This document shows positions 23,727 to 34,300 of a stretch of DNA of 36,427 nt, one piece after another; position 1 is the stretch's first letter; every line of letters starts with the position of its first letter. The stretch spans positions 1 through 36,427 of the forward strand of contig CAMCYI010000030.1 of the NCBI GenBank assembly GCA_945883845.1. Reading direction: 5' to 3'. A program made the position numbers and the translations under genes. Under the pieces are notes generated by a model. That model ran no database searches. It had not been told where the DNA came from and saw only the letters and a list, made by a program, of their open reading frames with translations. This DNA comes from Bacteriovorax stolpii (GTDB taxonomy: Bacteria; Bdellovibrionota; Bacteriovoracia; Bacteriovoracales; Bacteriovoracaceae).

Positions 23727-24812
23727 GTGAAAATTCTCCAGCTTTCCAAATACTATCCTCCGACTCATGGTGGTCTTGAGATTGTCGCTGAATTTTTTTC
23801 TCGGGCAGCTGCGGATCTTGCGCATGAAACGAGGATACTTTCCCTTGGTCCTGAAACGAAAGTTTACATCGGTCGTTATGGTGAGACAGTTTATCAGTCG
23901 AAGGAAAATTACAATTTCAAGTCGGCCCCAATATCTCTTTCTTACTATCGTAAATGGAAAGAACTCGTATCCGATTCAGATGTCATCCTGGTACATCTGC
24001 CGAATCCTCTTGCTCATGAACTCATCAAGTTGTCTCAGGCAGCGATTAAAACGCGCAAGTGCCGCGTTGTGGGCATTTATCATAGCGATATAGTCAATCA
24101 GGTTCTTCTCCGTGACGCTTATAATCTCTATTTTATGAAAGACATTGAACTCTACGATGACTTCATCTGCTCAAGTGACAAGCTCAGGAAGTCTTCTTCC
24201 ATAATCGGCTCGCTACCTGAACCTAAGATCCACATCATTCCTTATTGCATTGATCCCGTGAATTCTCTGCCCCGGAATGCTGGTTCATCCGGGCAAAAAG
24301 CAAAGTTCATGGCGATCGGGAGAATGGTCCCCTACAAAGGCTACGACTTCCTTTTGAAAAGTTTCAAAGATCTTCCCTTCGAACTCACGATGGTCGGGGA
24401 CGGGCCTCTTCGTTCAGAGCTGATGAAAAATGCACCGAAGAATGTGAACTTCGTCGGTGAAGTCACTGAAGAAGAAAAATTCCGGCTTTTCAGTGAGCAT
24501 GATGCCCTCATTGTTTCTTCGATCAATCGATCCGAGGCTTATGGAATGACGATCGTCGAGGCATTTTCCAGTGGTCTTCCAGTCATCTCTTCCAACATCG
24601 ATACAGGTGTCACTTTCCTTGTTCGCAACGGTCTTACAGGTCTTACGTTTCCGATTTTGAGTGCGCCGGGATTAACGGAACAGGTCCACAGACTAGGAAG
24701 CGATAAGGCACTTCGGGAAAAGCTTGGTAAGAACTGCAGAAGTTTTTTCGAAGAGAAGCTCTCTTATCCCGCATTCAAGAAAAATTTTAAAAATTTTTTG
24801 AGTACGACATGA
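23727..24812 (+). CDS. GT4-type glycosyltransferase, GTG start
   Basis: 361 residues from a GTG at 23727 with AGGG a few bases upstream (an overlapping ATG two bases earlier is out of frame and stops at once). It opens with MKILQLSKYYPPTHGGLEIV, the GT4 Gly-Gly loop, and has the donor domain FMAIGRMVPYKGYDFLLKSF, then SEAYGMTIVEAFSSGLPVIS with the E-x7-E pattern. It likely transfers a hexose to the lipid-linked glycan. Its end overlaps the acyltransferase gene by four bases (ATGA), and it follows the SLBB gene, so the three genes form a small operon. Confidence 0.9.
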   Translation: MKILQLSKYYPPTHGGLEIVAEFFSRAAADLAHETRILSLGPETKVYIGRYGETVYQSKENYNFKSAPISLSYYRKWKELVSDSDVILVHLPNPLAHELIKLSQAAIKTRKCRVVGIYHSDIVNQVLLRDAYNLYFMKDIELYDDFICSSDKLRKSSSIIGSLPEPKIHIIPYCIDPVNSLPRNAGSSGQKAKFMAIGRMVPYKGYDFLLKSFKDLPFELTMVGDGPLRSELMKNAPKNVNFVGEVTEEEKFRLFSEHDALIVSSINRSEAYGMTIVEAFSSGLPVISSNIDTGVTFLVRNGLTGLTFPILSAPGLTEQVHRLGSDKALREKLGKNCRSFFEEKLSYPAFKKNFKNFLSTT

Positions 24813-25882
24813 TTCCTGTCGGTAGAAATCATGGTCTCGATGTTCTTCGCGCACTGGCCATCATGGGTGTGCTCCTTCTTCACGCAGGCATGGCCATCCC
24901 AGAAATTCCCGCATCGTTGCAATGGATTTTCTCTTTCGGATGGAGCGGAGTTGATCTTTTCTTTGTGCTCTCAGGATTTCTCATCGGCCGCCAGGTATTT
25001 GAAGATAAATCTTCAGAGAGTACCGGAAGAAAACTCAAAACTTTCTGGATCAAACGCTGGTACCGGACGTTTCCGTTGTACTATTTCGTTTTATCGATCT
25101 ACGTCATGGTCAAACCTTTGTTTGGTTATACGTTCAAAGGCTGGAGCCTGAGTTATCTTTTTTTCTTACAAAATTATCTTCCACCTCAGGATTTTGTTCA
25201 GTCATGGTCACTTTGTATTGAGGAACAGTTCTATATTGTATTTCCCATTCTTGCTTACGGACTTTGGACTCGTCAAAAAAATAAATGGTTCTGGTTACTG
25301 CCTGTTGCTGTGAGTTTTCTGTCTCGTCTTTATCTTTGGAACACCGGGATGTTCGCTGAAACCAATGACACCATCGTCTCGCCGTTTGTACGGTTTCCGA
25401 CTCATACTCATCTTGACGGGATTTCTTGTGGCGTTTTCCTTGCGGCGACTTTTCCTGAATGGAACAGAAAATCTCTCAGCTTTAAACGCTCGCTTGGAAT
25501 GGCCGGGATTGCGCTCATTACGGCGTGTTTTTATTTGACCGGTGCCTGGCTTTCCGGCTTTGCAGTCGTTTATTCTTTCACTTTGATGAGCGTCGCTTTC
25601 GCGTTCTGCTTGATCGGCGTCTATGACTTGAAATTTTCGTCAGTAATGATGGTGCCTGTTTATCGCCTGTCACTTTGGTCGTACAGTCTTTACCTCTGGA
25701 ATAATCTTGCGATGAAAATTCCTGAAAAGATGCCGGGGTTTTCGTGGCCTCTTCAATTCCTGGCTTTTTTTGCTGGCAGCCTTATGATTTCTGCATTCAC
25801 TTACAAGTTCATCGAAGTCCCGTTTTTGAAACTTCGTGACCGACATTTGCGAAATTTAAAATCGGTAAAGAATAATCAATAA
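24809..25882 (+). CDS. Acyltransferase-3 family (OafA-like) membrane O-acyltransferase
   Basis: 357 residues with about ten membrane helices. The family motifs are clear: HGLDVLRALAIMGVLLLHAG at 8-27, with the Arg14-x10-His25 pair thought to be catalytic, and FFVLSGFLIGRQVF, plus WSLCIEEQFYIVFPIL. The family acetylates (or otherwise acylates) sugars of exopolysaccharide, LPS or peptidoglycan across the membrane. No periplasmic SGNH domain is fused. It would decorate the glycan made by the neighbouring transferases. It converges with the next, leftward glycosyltransferase gene, leaving only three bases between stop codons. Confidence 0.9.
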   Translation: MIPVGRNHGLDVLRALAIMGVLLLHAGMAIPEIPASLQWIFSFGWSGVDLFFVLSGFLIGRQVFEDKSSESTGRKLKTFWIKRWYRTFPLYYFVLSIYVMVKPLFGYTFKGWSLSYLFFLQNYLPPQDFVQSWSLCIEEQFYIVFPILAYGLWTRQKNKWFWLLPVAVSFLSRLYLWNTGMFAETNDTIVSPFVRFPTHTHLDGISCGVFLAATFPEWNRKSLSFKRSLGMAGIALITACFYLTGAWLSGFAVVYSFTLMSVAFAFCLIGVYDLKFSSVMMVPVYRLSLWSYSLYLWNNLAMKIPEKMPGFSWPLQFLAFFAGSLMISAFTYKFIEVPFLKLRDRHLRNLKSVKNNQ

Positions 25883-25885
25883 AAC

Positions 25886-27019
25886 TTAAGCCTTGGATTG
25901 AAAGATTCCTGACAGATAGGTAGCTACGGATTCATGAGAGAAAAGCTCAACGTTTTTTTGAACGGAATGATTAAGATGCTTTTTTCCTTCCTCAGTTGAA
26001 AGGTAATTTCCCAGTTCCATAATCTTATTTGCTAAATCTTCAGAAGATTTTTCCGGGAAAAGCCAGTTCCACTCCAGTTTTCCGAGAACTTCTGGAATCG
26101 AACCACTGTCTGATCCGATGAGGGGACGCCCTGTAGCAAATGATTCGGTAATAACTCTTCCGAACTGCTCTTTCCAGTGCGGGAGAGTCTGACTGGGAAG
26201 GATGAAACAATCAATTTTCTGATAAAAGCGATGAGCTTCATTATGTGGAATTAGTCCAAGAAACTCGACGTCTGTTCGTTGTCGGAGTTTCGATTCGAGA
26301 GGACCTTTCCCGCCAACAATGAGTTTATACTTGAAGCCTTTTTCTTTGAGCTTGTCGCAGGCATTGAGGAGAATTTCAATTCCTTTATCTTCAGTGAGAC
26401 GTCCGAGATAACCAATCCGGAAAACATCCGGCGAACTTCCGGAGGGCAAAGCTTTAAACTCACCGGCATCAAAGGGAAGTGGAAAATAAAAGCAGGGTGT
26501 GCGAATGCCTTTCCATCTGAGAACATCCTTTACTCCCTCTGAACAGTATAGGAAACCCGTGATAAAAGTTGATATGAATTGTTCATAAGGATGGAGAATC
26601 CGAAGTTTTTCTTTTCGGATATTCTGAGCAACACACAGATATAACTTTGCCTTGTTGTTCCCGGAAATAAATTTCATGAAGACGATGAGAAGAGTACTGA
26701 GTGCCCACGTCTCCTGATTAACAAAAATAAAATTGTATTCATTCTTTTTGAAAATTCTGAAGAGACTCAAGGGAGAATGAAAATAAAGGCTGCCATTGCC
26801 TTTGTTGATTACGTCACAGGTGAAGATATTCTTGATGCCATCGTCCGTGTACGGATTAGCTTTGAAGGGAATATGACTTTGAAGATTTGATTTCCATGAT
26901 GCGGGTGCAATGAGATCTGTATGTACATTGTTCTGCTTTGCAAACACAGACCAAAATTTTCGATTTGTATCGATCACTAATGAATGGCCGATGACTAATA
27001 ATTTTTTTTCCTTAAGCAT
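25886..27019 (-). CDS. GT4-type glycosyltransferase
   Basis: 377 residues. N-terminal part: LLVIGHSLVIDTNRKFWSVF. C-terminal donor domain: FRIGYLGRLTEDKGIEILLN, LIVGGKGPLESKL, and EQFGRVITESFATGRPLIGS with the E-x7-E pattern, then GSIPEVLG. A leftward single gene, divergent from another glycosyltransferase gene. No ribosome-binding site is visible before the ATG at 27019, and an AT-rich hexamer (TATTAT read on this strand) lies eight bases before it, so a leaderless start is possible, as for the SLBB gene. Specific sugar unknown. Confidence 0.9.
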   Translation of the reverse strand: MLKEKKLLVIGHSLVIDTNRKFWSVFAKQNNVHTDLIAPASWKSNLQSHIPFKANPYTDDGIKNIFTCDVINKGNGSLYFHSPLSLFRIFKKNEYNFIFVNQETWALSTLLIVFMKFISGNNKAKLYLCVAQNIRKEKLRILHPYEQFISTFITGFLYCSEGVKDVLRWKGIRTPCFYFPLPFDAGEFKALPSGSSPDVFRIGYLGRLTEDKGIEILLNACDKLKEKGFKYKLIVGGKGPLESKLRQRTDVEFLGLIPHNEAHRFYQKIDCFILPSQTLPHWKEQFGRVITESFATGRPLIGSDSGSIPEVLGKLEWNWLFPEKSSEDLANKIMELGNYLSTEEGKKHLNHSVQKNVELFSHESVATYLSGIFQSKA

Positions 27020-27067
27020 GTGTTAAGATAATATGAATAATCCGTTTGTTTTGGAAGGTTGAAAAAG

Positions 27068-28225
27068 ATGAACAGCAATGGTCGGGTATTGGCCCTTTAC
27101 GTCCATGATATGAAGCTTGAAATTGGACACAGTAATTCTCTCATCGAACTTATTCGTAATCTACCTCAGGAGTTTCTGGCGCGATTCTCGGAGATCAGAG
27201 TAATCGCTTTCACAAGCTCTGATGTAGCTGAACTATTCCCTTCGTTTCAGGGTAAAAAAAACTGGGTAGCCGTCCCTTTTAAAAAAATCAAGCCAGTCTT
27301 ATTCAAGTCAATTTTTTTCCAGCTTTGGACTTTCATTTATAACCGGCTCAGTCTTTCCAGTCGTGATCTTCGCATCGGAATTGGCATCAGCTCGCTAGAT
27401 GTGGACGCTGTCAGTATCCAGTTCATCCATCATCAGTGGACGGAAGAAGGCCTCAAGATGGAAGAAGGTCATTTCATCCGCAAGCTCTATAAGAAACTGC
27501 TATTTCAATATTTTGAGTTCTGTGAAAAAAGTCTCATTCGCCGACCTGGTATCAAGTTCTTTTCGCCGGCAAAGTTTCTGACCACTTACTTGCGAACAGT
27601 GAAACCTGATCTTAACAGTGAAACTATCTATTCAGGTGTGAATCTCGACAGGTTTGAAATTCCTTCTCAGTCCCGTTCCGAAATTTTCAAAGACCTAATT
27701 GTTAAATATCCAGATCTCGCCAGTCTCAACATCGAAAAGCCGATCTATCTCTTTGTAGGTGCCTACGAACGCAAAGGCCTTGAACAGGCCTTGAATATTT
27801 TGAGCCAGCAAAAAGATCCGCAGCTCATAATCATTGGATCACCTTCCCTCGGTAAAGTGATGCCAATACCAGCAGGGTTGAAAGTTTTTAAGATTAAATT
27901 CTCAAGAGAGATTCCGAAGTTCTACTCACTGGCAGATATCTTTATTTTTCCCACTATCTATGAACCATTCGGATTGGTGCTCTTTGAGGCGATGGCCATG
28001 GGACTGAGAATTGTGACCCGGGAAAGTAATGTCGGAGCTTCTGAATTGCTTAACGGGCTTCCGGAAATATACTTCTGCGATCATCCGGAGTTTACGATGC
28101 CACAACCTAAGATCTTCACAGTGGACGAAAGAAAACACCTTCGTAGTGAGAGAGTGAGTATGCTTGGTAACGTTTCCTGGGAAAAAGCTGGTAAGGATCT
28201 GGCGCTGTATCTCACAGGACCTTAG
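27068..28225 (+). CDS. GT4-type glycosyltransferase
   Basis: 385 residues from the ATG at 27068. The frame opens at a TTG (27059), but the GGAAGG ribosome-binding site at 27052-27057 is almost touching that codon and better placed for the ATG. The N-terminal domain is unusual for GT4 (LALYVHDMKLEIGHSNSLIE, and the acceptor-side HHQWTEEG). The donor domain is standard: IYLFVGAYERKGLEQALNIL, then PTIYEPFGLVLFEAMAMGLR with the E-x7-E pattern. It is probably monocistronic, since 212 bases separate it from the next gene. Sugar transfer in the surface glycan pathway is expected. Confidence 0.88.
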   Translation: MNSNGRVLALYVHDMKLEIGHSNSLIELIRNLPQEFLARFSEIRVIAFTSSDVAELFPSFQGKKNWVAVPFKKIKPVLFKSIFFQLWTFIYNRLSLSSRDLRIGIGISSLDVDAVSIQFIHHQWTEEGLKMEEGHFIRKLYKKLLFQYFEFCEKSLIRRPGIKFFSPAKFLTTYLRTVKPDLNSETIYSGVNLDRFEIPSQSRSEIFKDLIVKYPDLASLNIEKPIYLFVGAYERKGLEQALNILSQQKDPQLIIIGSPSLGKVMPIPAGLKVFKIKFSREIPKFYSLADIFIFPTIYEPFGLVLFEAMAMGLRIVTRESNVGASELLNGLPEIYFCDHPEFTMPQPKIFTVDERKHLRSERVSMLGNVSWEKAGKDLALYLTGP

Positions 28226-28389
28226 GAGAAGTACAGTATCCCATAGTCGACCGCAGCTCTTAAAGCACACCGGTTCCGCCGTATTTGCTCTGATTTTCAT
28301 CTACATTTAGGAGTTTTTTGTTGGGATTCCCGAGTAGCGAAGTCAACATCTGGAACATTCTGCTTTCCTACAAATATTAATTTTAATTT

Positions 28390-28395
28390 TATAAT
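28390..28395 (+). promoter_or_regulatory. Consensus -10 element upstream of the phosphoglycosyltransferase gene
   Basis: A perfect TATAAT sits 42 bases before the start at 28438, inside an AT-rich tract (28371-28395). No good -35 hexamer lies at 16-18 bases, so the promoter assignment is tentative. The rest of the gap 28226-28437 shows no gene or terminator. Confidence 0.35.
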
Positions 28396-28437
28396 CTGGG
28401 ATACCATCAAAGGGGCACTTTTGTAGAGAGATCACCT

Positions 28438-29688
28438 ATGGATATCTTAAGTCGCATCAACATTTTTCTTCAGGAAACTTTCACGTTTCTTGGCTACAAA
28501 AGCAGCATTGCCTTCTGCCTGTTCATCTTTGCTCTCTCTCTTACCGTTCACTTCGTCCTTCTGAGCTACCGTCAAAGCCGCTCGCTGAGCATTCCGGGCT
28601 TTTTAAAACGGCTTATCTTCCTCAACGCTGAGAAATCCGAGGCCGGTGCCCTTCAGGTTGGAGGTCTAGTCTTCTCACTGGTGATGATGGTCGCTATTTA
28701 TATGATCTTCGTATTTTTCCCGGAACTTCTGACGAACCATCAGGCCAAGATTCTGGAAGTTGCTTCGCACTCATGGATCGGTATCCTCATTTACGGATAC
28801 CTGGATGACATGATGGAACTCAGGCCGATCGTGAAGCTCTCGCTTCAGCTTGGAGCAGTCTTCATTTTCTGCCTGCGGGTTTCAAACATTATTTATCCAG
28901 AGCACTCGGCTTTGGCATTTGTCATCCTGACGGTAATTTCTTCAGTTATCATTAACGGATCGAACCTTCTTGATGGGCTGGACACTCTCACGTACAAAGT
29001 TTCCTCTGTCATTTTTTTCATTTTCATCGTCCTCGCGACACTTCATCAGAATATGACCGTTCTTTTTCTGTCCGTCGTGTTCTTCATGAACATGAGCGGG
29101 TTTTATTTTTACAACAAAGAACCATCACGCGTTCATATGGGCGAGACGGGAGTCGGAAGCCTTGGCTTCTCCTATGTCGTTCTGGGAACGTTATTATTTG
29201 AGAATTCGAGACAGTCAGAAGATATTCTCGTAGCGCTTGCCCAGTGCTTGATTCCAAGTGTCCTTCCGATCATTGAACTTGGATCGAGCTTCCTCAGGAG
29301 AATCCTTAACAATAAGTCGCCTCTGAAGGGTGACAAGCTTCACATTCATCACATCCTTCACCTGAAGTCCGGATTCAGCGCTTCAACCTCATCATCGATC
29401 ATCGCAGCGACTTACTTGTTGTTTTTTGCCATTACTTACTTGCTCGTTGGCCCCGCATTTCCTTTTTCTTCCATTTTTATCATGGTGGGCATCACCCTTT
29501 GCTGGTACCTGGGAGTGGGCTACCGGATCTGGTTCAACAAAAGCTTCACCTTTGACCTCATTCACATTCAGGGCTTTCTTTTGAAAAAGAAAGTGCGTAT
29601 CATTCCATCTAATATCCTTTCTGATTTTAAAATTATTGTTAATGCTGATCATTCTGCCGAAAGGACTAGCCGCGAACAGGAGAAGTAG
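28438..29688 (+). CDS. WecA/TagO-type polyprenyl-phosphate sugar-1-phosphate transferase
   Basis: 416 residues, multi-spanning (about 11 hydrophobic segments). Family motifs: YGYLDDMMELRPIVKLSLQ with the Asp-Asp pair (123-124), IINGSNLLDGLDTL (171-184) with the Asn-rich and DGLD motif, MGETGVGSLG (234-243) and KLHIHHILHL (300-309) with the His-rich loop. Members transfer a sugar-1-phosphate from a UDP-sugar to undecaprenyl phosphate, the first step of lipid-linked glycan synthesis. The family's GDxGS loop reads GETGVGS here, with Glu for the usual Asp. A ribosome-binding site is weak (GAGAG). It precedes the GT9-like gene by 16 bases, probably in one operon. Confidence 0.85.
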   Translation: MDILSRINIFLQETFTFLGYKSSIAFCLFIFALSLTVHFVLLSYRQSRSLSIPGFLKRLIFLNAEKSEAGALQVGGLVFSLVMMVAIYMIFVFFPELLTNHQAKILEVASHSWIGILIYGYLDDMMELRPIVKLSLQLGAVFIFCLRVSNIIYPEHSALAFVILTVISSVIINGSNLLDGLDTLTYKVSSVIFFIFIVLATLHQNMTVLFLSVVFFMNMSGFYFYNKEPSRVHMGETGVGSLGFSYVVLGTLLFENSRQSEDILVALAQCLIPSVLPIIELGSSFLRRILNNKSPLKGDKLHIHHILHLKSGFSASTSSSIIAATYLLFFAITYLLVGPAFPFSSIFIMVGITLCWYLGVGYRIWFNKSFTFDLIHIQGFLLKKKVRIIPSNILSDFKIIVNADHSAERTSREQEK

Positions 29689-29704
29689 TTAATGCGGAAT
29701 CCTA

Positions 29705-31147
29705 ATGTCTAAGATCGTTATCATCGACGTTGATTCTGACCGTTCCACCTACGCTTCCCTCCAGATTGCGAACTCATTCAGGCATCTCAAAACAGACATT
29801 GAAATTACCCTCATTACAACCAGCCCAGATAAGTTTCTTGAGTCGACCGACGTCTTTAAAGACGTTGTCGTCATTCCCGGGGAGTCCCGCGATTTTGAAA
29901 ATCTGAAGAAGCTGCTGACAATACCAGCATCGATCCATTGGGATTTTCTCTTCAACTTTTCCAGAGATCCTTCGGGCGTCATTATTTCAAAGTTCCTTAA
30001 GGCCAGTGAGTATCACGGAGCTTACCTCCAGGACGGAAATGAACTTTTGTTTTCTAATTTCACAAGCTACCTTCATTTTCATCAGGCGCCGGGCGAAATT
30101 CTGCCGATCCATCAGTTCCAGTTATACAAAAGCATGATCGATTTTAAGGAACCGGTGAAGGTCTTCAAGTTTTTCCGTGAGAGTGATGTCATGAAACCCG
30201 TACTCAGAAAGATTGATGAGATGCGGATGTCCACGCAGAGAAAGAAAATCGTTCTCATCGATGCAGACATGGGGTCAAGTGAAGATCCTGAGATCATTAA
30301 ATTTGTTTCAGGGATTTTTTTGAGTGTCATCAAGTACACTGACTTCCTTCCTGTGTTGTTTTCAGGCGATGCTGATGAAAAGACTCTTCTGATCGAAGAC
30401 ATCCAGAAATTTTCGAAAGAAAAAGTCTATCTCGTCAGTCTCAAGGATTCGGCGAAGGCTACGTTCTTTTCTTTGTCGGAATTAGTCATCACGGATAATC
30501 CGATTCACATGAACATCGCTGACTTTGTCCAGCGTCCCAGCATTTTTCTGGGTCCGTCAGATGACTTTTCATTTTCCCGGAGTTCGGCCTGTCCAGGTAG
30601 CCTTTTGATCCTTGCTCCAGGACTCGACGTGCAGGCACTCAAGCGGGTACAACGTGCCATTCCTTTTCTTATTAACCATGAAAAGAAAAATTCACAACCA
30701 GCCGAGGTCAAGTTAAACGCCTTTCAGACTCTTGAAGTGCAGGCCACGACTTATCTGGATCCTGTTGAATGGAATAGCAATGAAGTGCCTCAGGATTTCT
30801 GGAAGTGGACTTTTATTTCCCGTTATCTCATGGGCCTGTCTGATCCGGATTTCAAGGGATCGGTTCCGGAGAGTAAGCAGTATGCGGATGTTTTGAACCT
30901 GATGAAAGACCTGACTCTGAAAGCGATGAATAAGTTTTCCACTGAAAAAAAATCGGTCACGCTGGAAGAGTCTCAACAGATCAAGGCCGACAGTGATCAT
31001 CAGGGAGTCTTTGGTTACATTCTTTTACTGATTCATTTCCTGCGCGGGTCTGAGCAGCTGACCGGAGACAAGTTACCTTCAGATATTAAAGCCGGCATTG
31101 AGAATTTCAATCGATTCATTTCCAGCGAATTGCTAAAAATAAAATAA
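29705..31147 (+). CDS. GT9/heptosyltransferase-like protein, divergent
   Basis: 480 residues. The N-terminal part (MSKIVIIDVDSDRSTYASLQ, then ITLITTSPDKFLESTDVFKD, then IHWDFLFNFSRDPSGVIISK) follows the layout of GT9 heptosyltransferases, and the second half has KIVLIDADMG, FFSLSELVITDNPIHMNIAD and RPSIFLGPSDDFSFSRSS, corresponding to the nucleotide-sugar-binding region (usually GNDSGPMHLA and FGPTDP). The catalytic residues are not clearly conserved. A C-terminal helical extension of about 120 residues follows. Located in an operon after the lipid-linked initiating enzyme, it may add an LPS-core or glycan sugar. The family assignment is by pattern and is uncertain. Confidence 0.58.
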   Translation: MSKIVIIDVDSDRSTYASLQIANSFRHLKTDIEITLITTSPDKFLESTDVFKDVVVIPGESRDFENLKKLLTIPASIHWDFLFNFSRDPSGVIISKFLKASEYHGAYLQDGNELLFSNFTSYLHFHQAPGEILPIHQFQLYKSMIDFKEPVKVFKFFRESDVMKPVLRKIDEMRMSTQRKKIVLIDADMGSSEDPEIIKFVSGIFLSVIKYTDFLPVLFSGDADEKTLLIEDIQKFSKEKVYLVSLKDSAKATFFSLSELVITDNPIHMNIADFVQRPSIFLGPSDDFSFSRSSACPGSLLILAPGLDVQALKRVQRAIPFLINHEKKNSQPAEVKLNAFQTLEVQATTYLDPVEWNSNEVPQDFWKWTFISRYLMGLSDPDFKGSVPESKQYADVLNLMKDLTLKAMNKFSTEKKSVTLEESQQIKADSDHQGVFGYILLLIHFLRGSEQLTGDKLPSDIKAGIENFNRFISSELLKIK

Positions 31148-31308
31148 ATTTGAGATACCGTATCTGGCATTCAAATACTGGGCCTTCTTTGCGTAATTAT
31201 TAACAAAAGCCCGAAGTCCTACCTAAGAGGCAAGAGTTGCCCCGATGATTCTTATGAAGGTCAAATCTTTAAACTGTCTTAAAATAAGTTGAGAGCAAAA
31301 GGTAAAGC

Positions 31309-34300
31309 GTGACCAATTTTCTCCTTCTTTCAGTTCTTTTTTTGGCTTCCTTTTGGACAGCGGATTTTGCACACGCCGCTGCTCCTAATATCACTTCGAT
31401 CACACTTCCTTCGTCACCTCCTGTCCTGGGATATAAAGGAAACGACACAGTTGATTTCGGTGTGGTCTTCGATCAGGTTGTGACTGCTACGGACTTGAGT
31501 TCTCAGCTTATTATTCGAGTTGGAACGGGAAATAGAAGCGCGGTTCTCATCTCAGGTTCGGGAACAAATACTCTTACATATCGACTCACAGTGAAGTACG
31601 GATGGGAAGATCTGGATGGAATTCAAGTTCTCAGTCCTCTCGATCTTGGTGCATCTGTCATTGCAAATGCCACAAGTGAGGCCATCAAAACTTCATTTAC
31701 TCCTCCTTCAACAACTTCAATTCTTATCCGCGCAATACCTCCTGCGAGCATTTCCAATACGGTCCCGGCTCCCGGCACCTATGCAGTGGGGCAGAATCTG
31801 GACTTAACTGTCACGTTCAGTAAAGCCGTGACTGTTGCAAGTAATCCTCGCATCCCTTTTTTTGCGGGCGATAAAAGACGATACGCTAACTATTTATCCG
31901 GAAGCGGCTCGAGCACTCTTACGTTTCGTTACACGATTGTAAACGCAGACAACGCTCCCACAGGCATTACGATTGATCGGTATATTGATGTAAGTCTCGG
32001 TACGATTGCGGACGCTGCGGGGAATGTGGCATTTGACTTGAATCTTTTTGATCGAACTGGTTCGGGAGTTATTATCTACGGACAGAATCCGGCCATCCTT
32101 TCAGTCACTCCGCCGTCGAATGGATCGTACTCTGTCGGTCAGAGTTTTAGTTTCACCGTAAATTATTCTCGCGCAGTGACTGTCACCGGGTCACCACGCA
32201 TGGTTCTCTACGTCGGCGATCCTATCCGATACGCCACTTACGCCGCAGGAAGCGGCACAACGTCTATTGTGTTTAGCTACACCGTTACTCCGGGATTTCC
32301 TGCACCGACGGGAATAAGAACGACGGGAGTGATTCAGCTCAATGGCGGAACGATGAAAGATGTGTCTACGGCCGATGCTGTTTTGACGTTTCCAGGTCAA
32401 ACGTATCCATCGGTGATTGTCGTGTCTCCACCTCCCACGATCACAGCTGTCAATCTCCCGGTGATCATTCCTTCGCCGTACCTTGCTTATCAATCTTTCC
32501 AGCTCACTGTTGTGTTCTCTGAGCCAATGACCACCACAAATAGATCGAGATTACTCATCAACGTAGGATCAAACAGCACATACGCAAGATACGTTTCAGG
32601 TTCAGGAACGAATACTTTCACATACCAGTACAACGTTCTGGAAACAGACTCCGACGCCGACGGAATCACCATTCTTTCTCCGCTCTATAGTCCGAATGAT
32701 ATCTCCAGCGCCAGCGGCTCATATCCCACACTCACATTCAATCCTCCAGATGCGAGCGCGATGGTGGTGGATGGAATCGCTCCGTACATCATCTCCAATA
32801 CAAAACCGGCAAACGGGAACTACGTCACTGGCCAGCAGCTCGATTTTAATCTCACTTATTCAAGAGACGTGTTCATTACAGGAACACCCCGTCTCGAAGT
32901 TTATGTTGGCCCTGATCTCAGTCCAACTACCCGTTACGCAAACTACCTCTCCGGATCCGGAACAAATGTGATTACTTTTCGCTACACTATTGTAGGTGGA
33001 GATTCGGACTCCGACGGCTTGAGTGTTTACGATACTGTGGAATTAAACGGCGGAACATTGTTAGATGCCGTAGGAAACAGTGAACCCAGATGGTCGATCA
33101 TGGGTGACGTAGACATCATTGGTGTAAAAGCGAATGCAGACGTTATACCGCCCGTCCTCGCAAGTGTAACTGCTCCTGCTAACGGAATGTATCTGCCCGG
33201 GGATCCGGTCGACTTCAATGTGAACTTTAACGAAGCTGTGAACTACACAGGTGTTCCACGGATAGCCTTAGTTATCGGCTCAACAACGAGGTACGCAACT
33301 TACCTCTCCGGCAGCGGAACGACTTCGGCCATTTTTAGGTACACGGTGCAATCCGGAGATTCAGATCTCAACGGGATCACATCCTCGTCGCCGCTACAGT
33401 ATAACGGCGGAACGATCCGCGACATAGCAAACCTCGCACCTGCTTCTCTTAATTTTACAGTTCCCAACACAACGGGCGTGAACGTTAATGGGACAGGCCT
33501 GGCGACAATTTCATCCATCACTACTCCGGCGAACGCCACTTATAAAACGGGGAATGCCCTCAACTTCGTGGTGAATTTCTCAGATATCGTTAACGTCTCA
33601 GGTACTCCTCGGATCGCCATGACTGTTGGTGCGACGACTTACTATGCAAACTATCTTTCAGGTTCCGGTTCTACTGCACTCACATTCCAGTACACTGTCC
33701 TCGCGGGCCATTCTGATAACAACGGCATTGTCATCACGAGTCCGCTCCAGCTCAACGGCGGGACCATCATAGACTTGAGTCTTGTCAATGCAGCCCTGGG
33801 CTTTACCGCTCCTTCTACCACCGGAGTCCTGGTCGACGGAATCGATATCGTGATTAGCTCGATTACTCCTCCGGCGAACGCGACCTACAGGCTCGGGCAG
33901 AATTTAGACTTCACAGTGGTTTACAACTACGCTGCCACAGTTGTCGGCACACCGAGAATTCAGCTTACAGTTGGTGCTACAACTCTTTACGCTAACTACA
34001 GATCAGGCTCTACAACCACGTCGCATGTATATCGCTACACAACAGCTGCGGGACACCTTGATGCGGACGGGATCAACACTGTGGGTCCTATTGGTCTCAA
34101 CGGCGGTACTGTTAAAGACATTTATGGAGACAACGCTGACCTCGCTTTCACAGGTGTAAATTATCCTTCTAAACTTGTGGACGCAGTCGTTCCAACAATC
34201 TCATCCATGACCGTGAGTCCAAACGGGACATATATTACGGGTCAGTTCATTGACTTCACGGCAACCTTTAGTGAAGCCGTGATCGTTACCGGTGGAACTC

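Noticed and set aside
31148..31308. Riboswitch or RfaH/ops-type element before the Ig-repeat gene
   Set aside because: No GGCGGTAG core and no c-di-GMP or other aptamer pattern was recognisable; only a short inverted repeat GATACCGTATC was seen.
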